A DNA stretch of 64,000 nucleotides from positions 62,001 through 126,000 of the forward strand of contig CAVTAP010000003.1 in the NCBI GenBank assembly GCA_963732695.1, in the 5' to 3' direction. A program made the position numbers and the translations under genes. The notes under the pieces are model-generated. The model saw only the letters and a program-made list of their open reading frames with translations. It had not been told where the DNA came from and did not search any database. Origin of the DNA: CADEDH01 sp963732695 (lineage in GTDB: Bacteria > Actinomycetota > Acidimicrobiia > Acidimicrobiales > SZUA-35). This document shows positions 33,698-42,622 of the stretch, piece after piece. Position 1 is the first letter of the stretch, and every line of letters starts with the position of its first letter.

Positions 33698-36541
33698 GTG
33701 GCAGACAAGATCGTGATCCGCGGCGCCCGCGAACACAATCTCCGGCACATCGATCTCGACCTCCCGCGGGACAAGTTGATCGTCTTCACCGGCCTGTCGG
33801 GCTCGGGCAAGTCGTCGCTGGCGTTCGACACGATCTACGCCGAGGGCCAGCGCCGCTACGTCGAATCGCTGTCGGCCTACGCCCGCCAGTTCCTGGGCCA
33901 GATGGACAAGCCCGACGTCGACTTCATCGAAGGTCTGTCGCCCGCCATCTCGATCGACCAGAAGTCGGCCAGCCGCAACCCCCGGTCCACCGTCGGCACC
34001 GTCACCGAGATCTACGACTACCTTCGGCTCCTGTTCGCCCGGGTCGGCGTGCCCCACGACCCGGAGACCGGGGAACGCCTGGTCCGCCAGACCCCTCAGC
34101 AGATCGTCGACCGGGTGCTGCAGCTACCCGACGGCACCCGCTTCCAGGTCCTGGCCCCTGTGGTGCGCGGCCGCAAGGGCACCTACGACACCCTGCTGAA
34201 GGACCTGGCGGCTGAGGGATTCGTGCGGGCCGTGGTGGACGGTGAGCTGATCGAGCTGGGCGGCGAGCTGCCCGAGCTGGCCCGCTACGAGACCCACGAC
34301 ATCCGCATCGTGATCGACCGGCTGGTACGCCGCGACGGTATCGAGCGGCGCCTCACCGACTCCATGGAGACCGCCCTCCGCCTGGCCGAGGGCGTCGCCG
34401 AGATCGAGATCGTGTCCCGCGAGTCCGACGAGCAGGGTGAGGTGCTGGTGTTCTCCCAGCACCTGGCCCGCCCCAGCGACGGCAAGAGCTTCGAGGAGCT
34501 GGCCCCCCGGAACTTCTCGTTCAACTCTCCCTACGGCGCCTGCATCGCCTGCGACGGCCTCGGCACCACCTTCGAGGTCGACCCTCAGCTGGTGGTGCCC
34601 GACGGTGATCTCACGATCGCCCAGGGCGCCATCCACCCCTGGGCCGGGGGCCGCAGCCGCTACTTCGGCCGGCTGGTGGAGGCCGTGTGCGAAGAGCACG
34701 ACATCGCCCAGGACGTCCCCTGGGACGACCTGCCGGCCAAGCAGCGCAAGATCCTGCTCAACGGTGGGCCCGTCACCAAGGTCACCGTCCGCTACCAGAA
34801 CCGCTACGGCCGCAACCGCACCTACAACGCCACCTTCGAGGGCGTGGTGCCCTATCTGCGGCGGCGCCACAGCGAGGCCGAATCGGACTCCCAGCGGGAG
34901 CAGATCGAGGGCTACATGCGGGAGGTGCCCTGCCCCACCTGCGGCGGGGCCCGGCTCAACCCGTTGTCATTGGCCTGCCTGGTCGACGGGCGGTCGATCT
35001 TCGACATCTGCTCGCTGTCGATCGGCGAGGCGGCCAAGGCCCTGGCCGGCCTGGAGCTGTCGGACCGTGACCATCTGATCGCCGACCGGGTGGTCAAGGA
35101 GATCAACGCAAGGCTCAGCTTCCTGCTCGACGTCGGGCTCGACTACCTGTCGCTCAGCCGGGCCGCCGGCACGCTCTCGGGCGGCGAGGCCCAGCGGATC
35201 CGGCTGGCCAGCCAGGTCGGCTCCGGCCTGGTGGGCGTGCTCTACGTGCTCGACGAGCCGTCGATCGGGCTCCACCAGCGAGACAACGCCAAGCTCATCG
35301 CCACCCTGTGCCGCCTGCGGGAGCTGGGCAACACGGTGCTGGTGGTGGAGCACGACGAAGACACCATCAAGGTGGCCGACTACGTGGTCGACATCGGCCC
35401 CGGGGCCGGCGAGCACGGCGGGGCCGTCGTCTACAGCGGAGCCGTGCCCGGGCTGCTGCGCAAGAAGGACTCGCTCACCGGCCAGTACCTGTCGGGCAGG
35501 CGGAAGATTCCGGTACCTGCCCAACGGCGGGAGACCGGCGAGGCCCGCCTGATGATCCGGGGGGCGCGGGAGAACAACCTCAAGAACCTCGACGTGGAGA
35601 TCCCGCTGGGCTGTTTCGTGGCCGTCACCGGGGTGTCGGGGTCGGGCAAGTCGTCGCTCATCAACGGGATCCTGCTGCGGTCCCTGATGCAGAAGGTCTA
35701 CGGCTCGAAGCTGCCGCCCGGCCTGCACAAGGGCATCGACGGGCTCGAGCACCTCGACAAAGTGATCGACATCGACCAGTCGCCCATCGGTCGTACCCCC
35801 CGCTCGAACCCGGCCACCTACACCGGCGTGTTCGACTCCATCCGCAAGCTCTTCGCCCTCACCAACGAGGCCAAGGTGCGGGGCTACCAGCCCGGCCGGT
35901 TCTCGTTCAACGTGTCGGGCGGCCGGTGCGAGGCCTGCGCCGGTGACGGCACGATCAAGATCGAGATGCACTTCCTGCCCGACGTCTACGTGCCGTGCGA
36001 GGTGTGCAAGGGCGCCCGGTACAACCGCGACACGCTCGACATCGAGTTCAAGGGCAAGAACATCTCCGAGGTGCTCGACATGCCCATCGAGGAGGGCCTC
36101 GAGTTCTTCGCCAACCAGCCCCCGATCGCCCGCCACCTGCAGACGTTGGTGGACGTGGGCCTGGGCTACGTCCGCCTGGGCCAGCCGGCACCCACCCTGT
36201 CGGGGGGCGAGGCCCAGCGGGTGAAGCTGGCCTCGGAGCTGGCCAAGCGGTCCACCGGGCACACGATCTACCTGCTCGACGAGCCCACCACCGGCCTCCA
36301 CTTCGAGGACATCCGACGGCTGCTCACCGTGCTGTCACGCCTGGTCGACCAGGGCAACACGGTGCTGGTCATCGAGCACAACCTCGACGTGATCAAGACG
36401 GCCGACTGGCTGATCGACCTCGGCCCCGATGGGGGTAGCGGGGGCGGCCGGGTGATCGCCACCGGCACCCCGGAAGACGTCGCCGCGGTGGCGGCGTCGC
36501 ACACCGGTCGCTTCCTGGCCCCGGTGCTGGCCAAGGGCTAG
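33698..36541 (+). CDS. uvrA: Excinuclease ABC subunit A
   Basis: The 947-residue tandem ABC ATPase has Walker A sites GLSGSGKSSLAF and GVSGSGKSSLIN, two signature motifs (TLSGGEAQRI and TLSGGEAQRV) and zinc modules with CPTCGGARLN and CEACAGDG...CEVCKGARYN. It finds bulky DNA lesions and loads UvrB. The GTG start agrees with the family start MADKIVIRGAREHNL. The SOS box upstream indicates LexA control. Confidence 0.98.
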   Translation: MADKIVIRGAREHNLRHIDLDLPRDKLIVFTGLSGSGKSSLAFDTIYAEGQRRYVESLSAYARQFLGQMDKPDVDFIEGLSPAISIDQKSASRNPRSTVGTVTEIYDYLRLLFARVGVPHDPETGERLVRQTPQQIVDRVLQLPDGTRFQVLAPVVRGRKGTYDTLLKDLAAEGFVRAVVDGELIELGGELPELARYETHDIRIVIDRLVRRDGIERRLTDSMETALRLAEGVAEIEIVSRESDEQGEVLVFSQHLARPSDGKSFEELAPRNFSFNSPYGACIACDGLGTTFEVDPQLVVPDGDLTIAQGAIHPWAGGRSRYFGRLVEAVCEEHDIAQDVPWDDLPAKQRKILLNGGPVTKVTVRYQNRYGRNRTYNATFEGVVPYLRRRHSEAESDSQREQIEGYMREVPCPTCGGARLNPLSLACLVDGRSIFDICSLSIGEAAKALAGLELSDRDHLIADRVVKEINARLSFLLDVGLDYLSLSRAAGTLSGGEAQRIRLASQVGSGLVGVLYVLDEPSIGLHQRDNAKLIATLCRLRELGNTVLVVEHDEDTIKVADYVVDIGPGAGEHGGAVVYSGAVPGLLRKKDSLTGQYLSGRRKIPVPAQRRETGEARLMIRGARENNLKNLDVEIPLGCFVAVTGVSGSGKSSLINGILLRSLMQKVYGSKLPPGLHKGIDGLEHLDKVIDIDQSPIGRTPRSNPATYTGVFDSIRKLFALTNEAKVRGYQPGRFSFNVSGGRCEACAGDGTIKIEMHFLPDVYVPCEVCKGARYNRDTLDIEFKGKNISEVLDMPIEEGLEFFANQPPIARHLQTLVDVGLGYVRLGQPAPTLSGGEAQRVKLASELAKRSTGHTIYLLDEPTTGLHFEDIRRLLTVLSRLVDQGNTVLVIEHNLDVIKTADWLIDLGPDGGSGGGRVIATGTPEDVAAVAASHTGRFLAPVLAKG

Positions 36542-36595
36542 CAGCCCGCCGGCGTAGGGGCCCGCCGAGGCGGCCTGTACGCCGGAAGGTTCCCG

Positions 36596-37195
36596 CTAGC
36601 GGCGGCTCAGCGCGGGCGCCTCCAGGCGGCTGTGGCCGGGGCGCTGGCGCTTGGCCGCCACCACCCCGTAGCTGCGGGTCCGCTCCAGGGCCTGGATCTC
36701 CTCGATCACGAACCCCGACGCCTCCAGGAGGTAGTTGAGCCCCATCCGGGCCCGCCACGGCAGGTAGCCCTCGGAGGCGTCGGGCACGATCAAGGGGGCG
36801 GTGAGGAACAGGCGCCCGGCCGGAACCAGCACCCGGTTGATCTCGGTCAACAGGCCCTGGGGTTCGGGTGAGGTGGCGACGGCCTCGGCGCACAGGGCCA
36901 CCGAGTAGGCCTCGTCGTCCACCGGGAGCGGACCCAGCGACGGTTGACGGCCCCCGGCCGCCTCGGGCAACCCGACGAACCGGTACCGATCCGGGCCGGG
37001 GCGGCTCCGGCGGGGCCCGGGCGAGCCCAGCTCCAGCAGGGCGGTACCGGCCTCGGCCGCCTCGCCAGCGGCCCGGAGCACGAAGTCGTCCAGCGACGGG
37101 CGAAGGTCGGATCCCCCACCCGCTGGGGGTCGACGCAGGCGGCCGGAACCCATGTCTCGACGGCGGGACAGCTTGAGCATGGCGGAGGGCTTCAT
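36596..37195 (-). CDS. Methyltransferase-like protein
   Basis: The 199-residue product resembles the second half of a class I methyltransferase. YSVALCAEAVATSPEPQGLLTEINRVLVPAGRLFLTAP is the motif IV to V region, followed by an EASGFVIEEIQAL strand. The N-terminal motif I (ALLELGSPGPRRSRPGPDRY) is poor and lacks the Gly-rich loop, so activity is doubtful. ATG 37195 or 37153 could be the start. It is divergent from the glycan locus and converges with uvrA. Confidence 0.55.
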   Translation of the reverse strand: MKPSAMLKLSRRRDMGSGRLRRPPAGGGSDLRPSLDDFVLRAAGEAAEAGTALLELGSPGPRRSRPGPDRYRFVGLPEAAGGRQPSLGPLPVDDEAYSVALCAEAVATSPEPQGLLTEINRVLVPAGRLFLTAPLIVPDASEGYLPWRARMGLNYLLEASGFVIEEIQALERTRSYGVVAAKRQRPGHSRLEAPALSRR

Positions 37196-37452
37196 GGCAC
37201 GCAGCTCATCTCGGCCGCCCGCTCACGATCATGCTCCCATGCAGGGGCCTCAGTGTCGAGTGGTGCAAGGGCATGCACAACGGCGGTCACCTCGTGTGGT
37301 TCGGCGGGCGGGCGGCTGGGAGGCGAACGATGGTGGCCTCCTGCCTCAGGCTGTTCGGCCCGTCGACGTCGGACATGAGCGTTCAGGGCGGCACCGGCGC
37401 GGTCATCGGTCCGGAGGCTTGAACCAGACCCGCGGCCTGCCGATCGGAACGG
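37196..37452. other. Divergent intergenic region without a supported gene
   Basis: The 257 bp between the methyltransferase-like gene and the sugar phosphotransferase gene contain only short unsupported frames. It should hold the promoters of both units; none is clear by eye. Confidence 0.4.
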
Positions 37453-38823
37453 GTGACCGACACCCAGGCACCTCCGTCGACGGGCCCCGGCCGGCTGGCC
37501 GGCGCCGTTTTCCGCCTGGGCCAGCTGGTGGCGGTGGCCGGTGTCGCCTGGTTCCACGCCCGTCTCGTCGCCCCCGAGCCCTACGGTCTCCTCCGCTCGG
37601 CCCGCATCATCTGGTGGGTGGTGGTGGCCGCCACCCTGGCCGCCGCCAGCTATGGCCTGGGCCTTCCCGAGCTGCCGGCCCGCCGGCCGGCGGTGGTGGC
37701 CCGGGGCCTGGCCGCCTACGGCCTCGCCATCGGTGCGGTGTCGGTGGCCCAGCTGGCACTGGCCCAACCCCTGCTGCCCCGTTCGTCGCTGGCCGTGCTG
37801 GGGGTCGTCGTTCCCCTGTGGTCGGTCCTGGGCTGGAACCTGGCCGGCGACGTGGCCTCCTGGCGCAGCCAGCGGGACCGGGTCTTCGTGGTCAGCGCCC
37901 AACCGGGGGAGCCCGCCGCGCTGGCCTACGAGCTGAGCCGGCGGGCCGAGCTACCGGCGGTGCTCGCCGGGTCGCTCGCCCTCGACGAGGCCAGGCTCGG
38001 GCCGGACGGACGCACGCCGCTGCTGGAGGCGGCCCGGGCGGCGGCGGCCACGGTGGTGGTCCTCGACGCCGCGGCCCAGGCCGACGACGGCATCGTGGCC
38101 CAGGTGGCCGAGCTGCACCGCCAGGGGGTCCGGGTGCGGACCCTGGCCCTGTTCTACGAGGGCTGGCTGGGCAAGCTGCCGGTGGCCGAGCTGGCCCGGG
38201 TGTCGCTGCTGTTCGACATCGGGGAGGTCCACCGCCTGGGGTACATGCGGGCCAAACGGGTGGTCGACCTGGCCTTCGGCCTGATCGGGCTGCCGGTCCT
38301 GGCCGCCGCCGTGCCCGCGGTGTGGCTGGGCGACCGGCTGGGCAACCCGGGGCCGCTGCTGTTCCGCCAGCGCCGGGTGGGCCGCGACGGCGAGGCGTTC
38401 ACCATCTGGAAGTTCCGCACGATGGTGCCCGGTCCCACCCCCGACGCCGCCTCCCCGTGGACGGCCCAGGACGACCCTCGCGTCACCCCCTTCGGCCGCC
38501 TCCTCCGGCGCAGCCACCTCGACGAGTTGCCCCAACTCGTGAACGTGTTGCGAGGCGAGCTGTCGATCGTGGGGCCCCGGCCCGAGCAGCCGCACTACGT
38601 GGAGGAGCTGCGGGGCAAGATCGCCTTCTACGACGTGCGCCACCTGGTGCGGCCGGGGCTCACCGGCTGGGCCCAGGTCAAGCAGGGCTATGCAGCCGAC
38701 GAGCACGACGCGCTGGAGAAGCTGCAGTACGACGTCTTCTACCTGCGCCGCCAGGGGCTCGGCCTCGACCTGCGGATCCTGTGGCGCACCGTACGGGGCG
38801 TGGTGGGAGGTGACGGCCGATGA
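37453..38823 (+). CDS. Polyprenyl-phosphate sugar-1-phosphate transferase (WbaP/WcaJ type)
   Basis: The 456-residue protein has four to five N-terminal membrane helices (about 20-150), a nucleotide-binding-like middle domain and a C-terminal bacterial sugar transferase domain (about 268-450). The latter includes KRVVDLAFGLIGLPVLA, FRQRRVGRDGEAFTIWKFRTM, LRRSHLDELPQLVNVLRGE, SIVGPRPEQP and RPGLTGWAQVKQGY. It starts glycan assembly by moving a sugar-phosphate to a polyprenyl carrier. It is the first gene of a four-gene coupled operon; its stop overlaps the kinase start (ATGA). Confidence 0.92.
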   Translation: MTDTQAPPSTGPGRLAGAVFRLGQLVAVAGVAWFHARLVAPEPYGLLRSARIIWWVVVAATLAAASYGLGLPELPARRPAVVARGLAAYGLAIGAVSVAQLALAQPLLPRSSLAVLGVVVPLWSVLGWNLAGDVASWRSQRDRVFVVSAQPGEPAALAYELSRRAELPAVLAGSLALDEARLGPDGRTPLLEAARAAAATVVVLDAAAQADDGIVAQVAELHRQGVRVRTLALFYEGWLGKLPVAELARVSLLFDIGEVHRLGYMRAKRVVDLAFGLIGLPVLAAAVPAVWLGDRLGNPGPLLFRQRRVGRDGEAFTIWKFRTMVPGPTPDAASPWTAQDDPRVTPFGRLLRRSHLDELPQLVNVLRGELSIVGPRPEQPHYVEELRGKIAFYDVRHLVRPGLTGWAQVKQGYAADEHDALEKLQYDVFYLRRQGLGLDLRILWRTVRGVVGGDGR

Positions 38824-39596
38824 CTGCAACCACCGCGGCCGGCCACCCGGTCGATTTCGTGAAGCACTACCCGCCCACCGAGTTGGCGGCTGAGGCGGCC
38901 AAGGCCCGGCTGATGGCCGAGGCCGGGGCGGCGGTAGGCGTGCGGGTGCCGGCCGTCCTCGACGTCGACGAGGCCGCCGGCGCCATCCGCTACGAGTACG
39001 TCGAGTGCCCCACGAGCCTGCTCGACCTGATGAGCGACCGGTCGGCCACCCCGGCCCTGATCCTGGTCCAGGTGGAGCTGGCCGGGGCGGCGCTGGGCGC
39101 CCTCCATCGGGCGCTCCCCACCGTCGGGTTCCCCCGGGGCCGCCGCAGCGAAGGGTTCACCCGGGTCCTCGGACCCGAGTGGTCGTCACCCGGCGCAGTG
39201 TCACCCGCTGTGCTCCAGCACGGCGATTTCGGCTACTCGAACGTCCGGTTCGGTCCGACCGGTGAGCTGGTGGTGATCGACCCGTCGCCCAACGGGTACG
39301 TGACCGTCGATCCGCTGAACGTCGACCACCCGGAGCTCGACCTGGCGCTGATCGGATCGAACTTCGTGGGCCGCACGTTGCGCCCGCTGGCCATGGCCCG
39401 CACCATCCGGCTCGGCCCCGACCTGTTCGCCGCCCTGCTCCAAGGCTACGAGGGCGCCGCCGGCCACCCGATCGACCGGGCCCGTCTACGCGTCTACACC
39501 CAGGCCACCGTCCGGGCCTTCGCCCACTGGTGCCAGAAGGGCCGGCCCCAGGTGCTCGTGCCGTTGGCCCGCCTGCTCGAAAGGAACATGCCGTGA
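38820..39596 (+). CDS. APH-fold small-molecule kinase
   Basis: The 258-residue protein has the aminoglycoside/choline phosphotransferase fold. Lys15 in FVKHYPP is the likely ATP lysine, HGDFGYSN (134-141) is the catalytic loop with Asp136 and Asn141, and VVIDPSPNGY supplies the metal-binding Asp154. The N-lobe is short. It is coupled on both sides by 4-nt overlaps to a sugar-phosphate transferase and a methyltransferase, so a sugar or glycolipid is a more likely substrate than an antibiotic. That is inference from context. Confidence 0.8.
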   Translation: MTATTAAGHPVDFVKHYPPTELAAEAAKARLMAEAGAAVGVRVPAVLDVDEAAGAIRYEYVECPTSLLDLMSDRSATPALILVQVELAGAALGALHRALPTVGFPRGRRSEGFTRVLGPEWSSPGAVSPAVLQHGDFGYSNVRFGPTGELVVIDPSPNGYVTVDPLNVDHPELDLALIGSNFVGRTLRPLAMARTIRLGPDLFAALLQGYEGAAGHPIDRARLRVYTQATVRAFAHWCQKGRPQVLVPLARLLERNMP

Positions 39597-40462
39597 CCCC
39601 GTCGTCCGCCACCCCATCCTCCGTCGGCCCGTCCATCGGCCCGTCCTCCATCGGCCCGTCCTCCATCGCGGAGGACACCGGGCCGGGGGCGGCCGACTAC
39701 CGGCGGTCGCACGTGGGAGCGGCGCTGGCCGCCTCCTATCACGACGACTTCACCGCCCGCCTGCCGGGCCGGTACTGGGCCACGGTGGAGCAGCCGCTCC
39801 TGGCCGATCTGCTGGCGGAGGCCGCCGCTCGCCCCCTCGATCAGCTGCACCATCTCGACGTGGCCTCGGGCTCGGGCCGGGTGCTGGCCTGGCTGCAGCC
39901 CCGCACCGCCCGCTCCACCGCCATCGACATCTCCGACGACATGCTGGCCCACGCCCGGGCGGCGGTGCCCGACGCCACCTTCGTGGTGGGCGACGCCTCG
40001 GCCATGCGCTTCGCCCAGCCCTTCGATCTGGTCACCGCGTTCCGGTTCTTCCTCAACGCCGGGCCCGGGCTCCGGGCCGACGTGCTGGACCGGATAGGGG
40101 AGTGCCTCGCCCCCGGCGGGCTGCTGGTGGCCAACATCCACGCCCAGCCCTGGAGCACGCTCGGTCTGTGGCGGCGGGCCAAGCGCCGCTTCGGTCGCCC
40201 GGCCGACTCGGTGCTGACGGCGGCCGCCTTCGAGCGGCTGCTGGCCGATCACGGCTTCGAGGTGGTGGCCGAACGGACCTACGGCTACCTCCCGCTCACC
40301 CGGCGAATCGGGCCGGGCCGGCTGGCCGATGCCTTCTGCGCCGCCGACCGCCGGCTGAACCGCCGGCTGCCGGCCCGCAACCCCGTGGCCTGCTGCTGGC
40401 TGGTGGCGGCCCGCCGCCTGCCAGGTCAGGCGCCGGGCGACGGGCCGGTCCGACCCGCGTGA
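39593..40462 (+). CDS. SAM-dependent methyltransferase of the glycan locus
   Basis: The 289-residue protein starts with GTG 39593 overlapping the kinase stop (GTGA). The first 30 residues contain a GPSSIGPSSIA repeat encoded by tandem copies of a short DNA unit. A class I core follows: LDVASGSGRVLAW (motif I), AIDISDDML (motif II) and FDLVTAFRFFLNAGP (motif IV), then LAPGGLLVANIHAQPW. It may methylate a sugar or lipid intermediate. Its stop overlaps the next gene by 4 nt. Confidence 0.82.
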   Translation: MTPSSATPSSVGPSIGPSSIGPSSIAEDTGPGAADYRRSHVGAALAASYHDDFTARLPGRYWATVEQPLLADLLAEAAARPLDQLHHLDVASGSGRVLAWLQPRTARSTAIDISDDMLAHARAAVPDATFVVGDASAMRFAQPFDLVTAFRFFLNAGPGLRADVLDRIGECLAPGGLLVANIHAQPWSTLGLWRRAKRRFGRPADSVLTAAAFERLLADHGFEVVAERTYGYLPLTRRIGPGRLADAFCAADRRLNRRLPARNPVACCWLVAARRLPGQAPGDGPVRPA

Positions 40463-41631
40463 CGCTTCGGTACCGGCTGCTTCTCGTCGACCAGGGCCTG
40501 TACGCCGCGTCCAACCTGGCGGCGGTGGCGCTGGCCGGCCGGAGCGCCGATCCCGCCCGATTCGGCCGGTTCATGCTGGCCTTGCTCGCCCTGTCGGTGA
40601 CCGTGAACGGCATCCGGGCGATGTGGTCGGAGCCGGAGATGGCCCGGGGGTGGGCCTCAGACGGCCCGAGCCGGTCGGTGGCCCTGGCGGTGGCCGCCGT
40701 TTCGTCGGCGGTGGCGATGGCGGCGATGGCCGGCCGGGCCCCGTGGGCCGCGCTGGTGGCGGCGGCCGGCGCTGTCGCCCTGCTCCAGGACCGCCTCCGC
40801 TACCGGGCGTTCCTTCGCTCGGACGCCGCCGCTGCCGTACGGTCCGACGCCGTGTGGGTGCTGGCCATGGTCGCCGTCGCCGCCGTCACCCTGCTGGCCC
40901 CCGCCGTCGCCCCCCGCCTCGCGGTCGACGACGTGCTCGGCGTGTGGACCCTCGGTGCCGGGGCGGCGGTGGTGGTCAACCTCCCCCCGCCCCGACGGAG
41001 CGACGGCCCCGAACGTCTGACCTCGGCCGGCGCCGGGCGGGGGCTGTTCGCCGCCGATTTCGTCCTCCAGTCGGGCGCCACGCAGGCCGCCGGGCTGCTG
41101 CTGGCCCTGGTCATGGCGCCGGCGCCGTACGGCGAGCTGCGGGTGGCCATCACCCTGCTCGGCCCGGTGGGGGTGGCCAACACCGCGCTCACCACCCAGC
41201 TCCTGGCGGGCCGCCCGGCCCGGGCCCGGCTCGTGGCCGGCATCGGCGGCGTCGCCCTGGCGGTTGTGGCGGGTCTGGCCGTCGTACCGGAACGGATGGG
41301 TACGGCGGCGCTGGGGTCGGCCTGGCCCGGGCGGGTGGTGCTGGCGCTGATCGGAGCGACGGTGGCGGCCCAGACCGTCTCCACCTGGGGCCTGACCCGG
41401 CTCAAGCTGGCCACCCGCCGTCGGGCGCTGCTCGTGCTCCGGGCCGGCGGGGCGGTGGCACTGGCGGTGGCGACCATGGGGGCGGCCGCGGCATCCGGAC
41501 GGGCGGTGCCGGTAGCCGCCGCCTACCTGGTCGTCAACGTTGCGCTGGCCATCGCCGCCACGGTGCTCGCCCGGCGACAGCCGGTCGGCGTCGTCGCCGC
41601 CCAATCGTCGTCGCTCGTCCGAACTGCGTAA
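40459..41631 (+). CDS. Polysaccharide flippase-like membrane protein
   Basis: The 390-residue product is very hydrophobic with about 10-12 helices and begins (GTG 40459) MTLRYRLLLVDQGLYAASNLA, the usual start of Wzx-type flippase-like proteins. No charged catalytic motifs are seen. It is the last gene of the coupled operon and would export the lipid-linked product. The stop TAA lies inside copy 2 of the intergenic repeat. Confidence 0.7.
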   Translation: MTLRYRLLLVDQGLYAASNLAAVALAGRSADPARFGRFMLALLALSVTVNGIRAMWSEPEMARGWASDGPSRSVALAVAAVSSAVAMAAMAGRAPWAALVAAAGAVALLQDRLRYRAFLRSDAAAAVRSDAVWVLAMVAVAAVTLLAPAVAPRLAVDDVLGVWTLGAGAAVVVNLPPPRRSDGPERLTSAGAGRGLFAADFVLQSGATQAAGLLLALVMAPAPYGELRVAITLLGPVGVANTALTTQLLAGRPARARLVAGIGGVALAVVAGLAVVPERMGTAALGSAWPGRVVLALIGATVAAQTVSTWGLTRLKLATRRRALLVLRAGGAVALAVATMGAAAASGRAVPVAAAYLVVNVALAIAATVLARRQPVGVVAAQSSSLVRTA

Positions 41632-41700
41632 CGAAAACCGCGCCTGGCGGCGGTTCCGCGGCGCGAAACCCCGGAAAACGGTGGTTTCGCGACGTCGGTT
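41620..41700. repeat. Intergenic palindromic repeat, copy 2
   Basis: CGAACTGCGTAACGAAAACCG begins this copy (positions 41620-41640, matching copies 1 and 3 at most bases). A hairpin CGCGAAACC...GGTTTCGCG follows. The first part supplies the stop codon of the flippase gene. It lies between convergent genes. Confidence 0.65.
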
Positions 41701-41723
41701 CGGGCAGGTAGCGCCGGCGGACG

Positions 41724-42563
41724 TCAGGGCCGGACGGTGGGGGAGGAGCGGAGCCAGGCCCGGTGGCGGTGGTAGTAGCGGGCCACGGCCCAGGCGTGGG
41801 CCATGCCCCGCCGGTTGATCGGGCGGCGGTGGATCCGCCGGGGCGGGTGATGCACCGGATCGCCCGCCACCTGCACCACGAGCCCACCGGCCTGCTTGAT
41901 CCGCAGGCAGAAGTCGACGTCCTCCGGGCCGTAGAAGAAGGTCTCGTCGATCCCGCCCACGGCCTCCCAGGCCGACCGGCGGAACAGCTGGCAGGCCCCG
42001 ATCCCGAAGTCGACCGGCCACCAGGGGGGCCCGGCCTCCAGCTCGTCGGGCGCCGGCGCCGTTGCTCCGCCCGGAGCCGACAGCAGGGCGGTGGCGGTGG
42101 CAGGTGGAGCCGGCAGGCCCAGCGGCCGGTATTCGGCGGTGCGGCCCAGCACCCGGCGGGCCTTGTCGGTCAGGTGGGGGGCGGCGCCGGCGCTGGCCGT
42201 GGGGGCCTGAGCGGTGAAGCAGGGTACGGCTACGTCGGCGCCGGCCGCCAGCTCGAGCCGGTCGACCAGGTTGCGTAGCGACCGGGGGCCGAGCTCGGCG
42301 TCGGAGTCGAGCAGGCACACCAGACCGGCCGTCCCGGCCCGGATCCCGACGTTGCGCCCGGCCGCCACCCCCCGGTTCTCGGGCAGGCGGACCAGGTTCA
42401 CCCCCTCGGGCACGGTGGCCGGCGGCTCGCTGCCGTTGTCCACCACGACGATCCGGGGGTCCACCCCCTCGCTGGCCACCACCGAGGCGATGGCGGCGCT
42501 GAGCAGGGGGCCGTCGTTCCAGGTGAGGATCACGACGTCGACGGTGTGGCGGGGAGAACCCAT
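41724..42563 (-). CDS. GT2-family glycosyltransferase
   Basis: The 279-residue GT-A enzyme has VDVVILTWNDGPLL, VVVDNGSEPP, NRGVAAGRN and LLDSDAELGP, where DSD is the metal and nucleotide site, then GGIDETFFYGPEDVDFCLRIKQAG, the ED acceptor region. This matches rhamnosyl- or other glycan-extending transferases. It converges with the flippase and diverges from uvrC. Donor and acceptor sugars are not readable. Confidence 0.88.
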   Translation of the reverse strand: MGSPRHTVDVVILTWNDGPLLSAAIASVVASEGVDPRIVVVDNGSEPPATVPEGVNLVRLPENRGVAAGRNVGIRAGTAGLVCLLDSDAELGPRSLRNLVDRLELAAGADVAVPCFTAQAPTASAGAAPHLTDKARRVLGRTAEYRPLGLPAPPATATALLSAPGGATAPAPDELEAGPPWWPVDFGIGACQLFRRSAWEAVGGIDETFFYGPEDVDFCLRIKQAGGLVVQVAGDPVHHPPRRIHRRPINRRGMAHAWAVARYYHRHRAWLRSSPTVRP

Positions 42564-42609
42564 GCCGTTCCCGTCGGCCCGGGACCGCCCCCGTTCAAGG
42601 TGTCCCCTC

Positions 42610-42615
42610 TAGGAT
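42610..42615 (+). promoter_or_regulatory. -10 box of uvrC
   Basis: TAGGAT lies 7 nt before GTG 42623, another leaderless arrangement. No SOS box is visible upstream. Confidence 0.5.
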
Positions 42616-42622
42616 CGGAAGG

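Noticed and set aside
37231..37422. A 63-codon frame before the sugar phosphotransferase gene
   Set aside because: No ribosome site and no conserved features; likely part of the intergenic leader.
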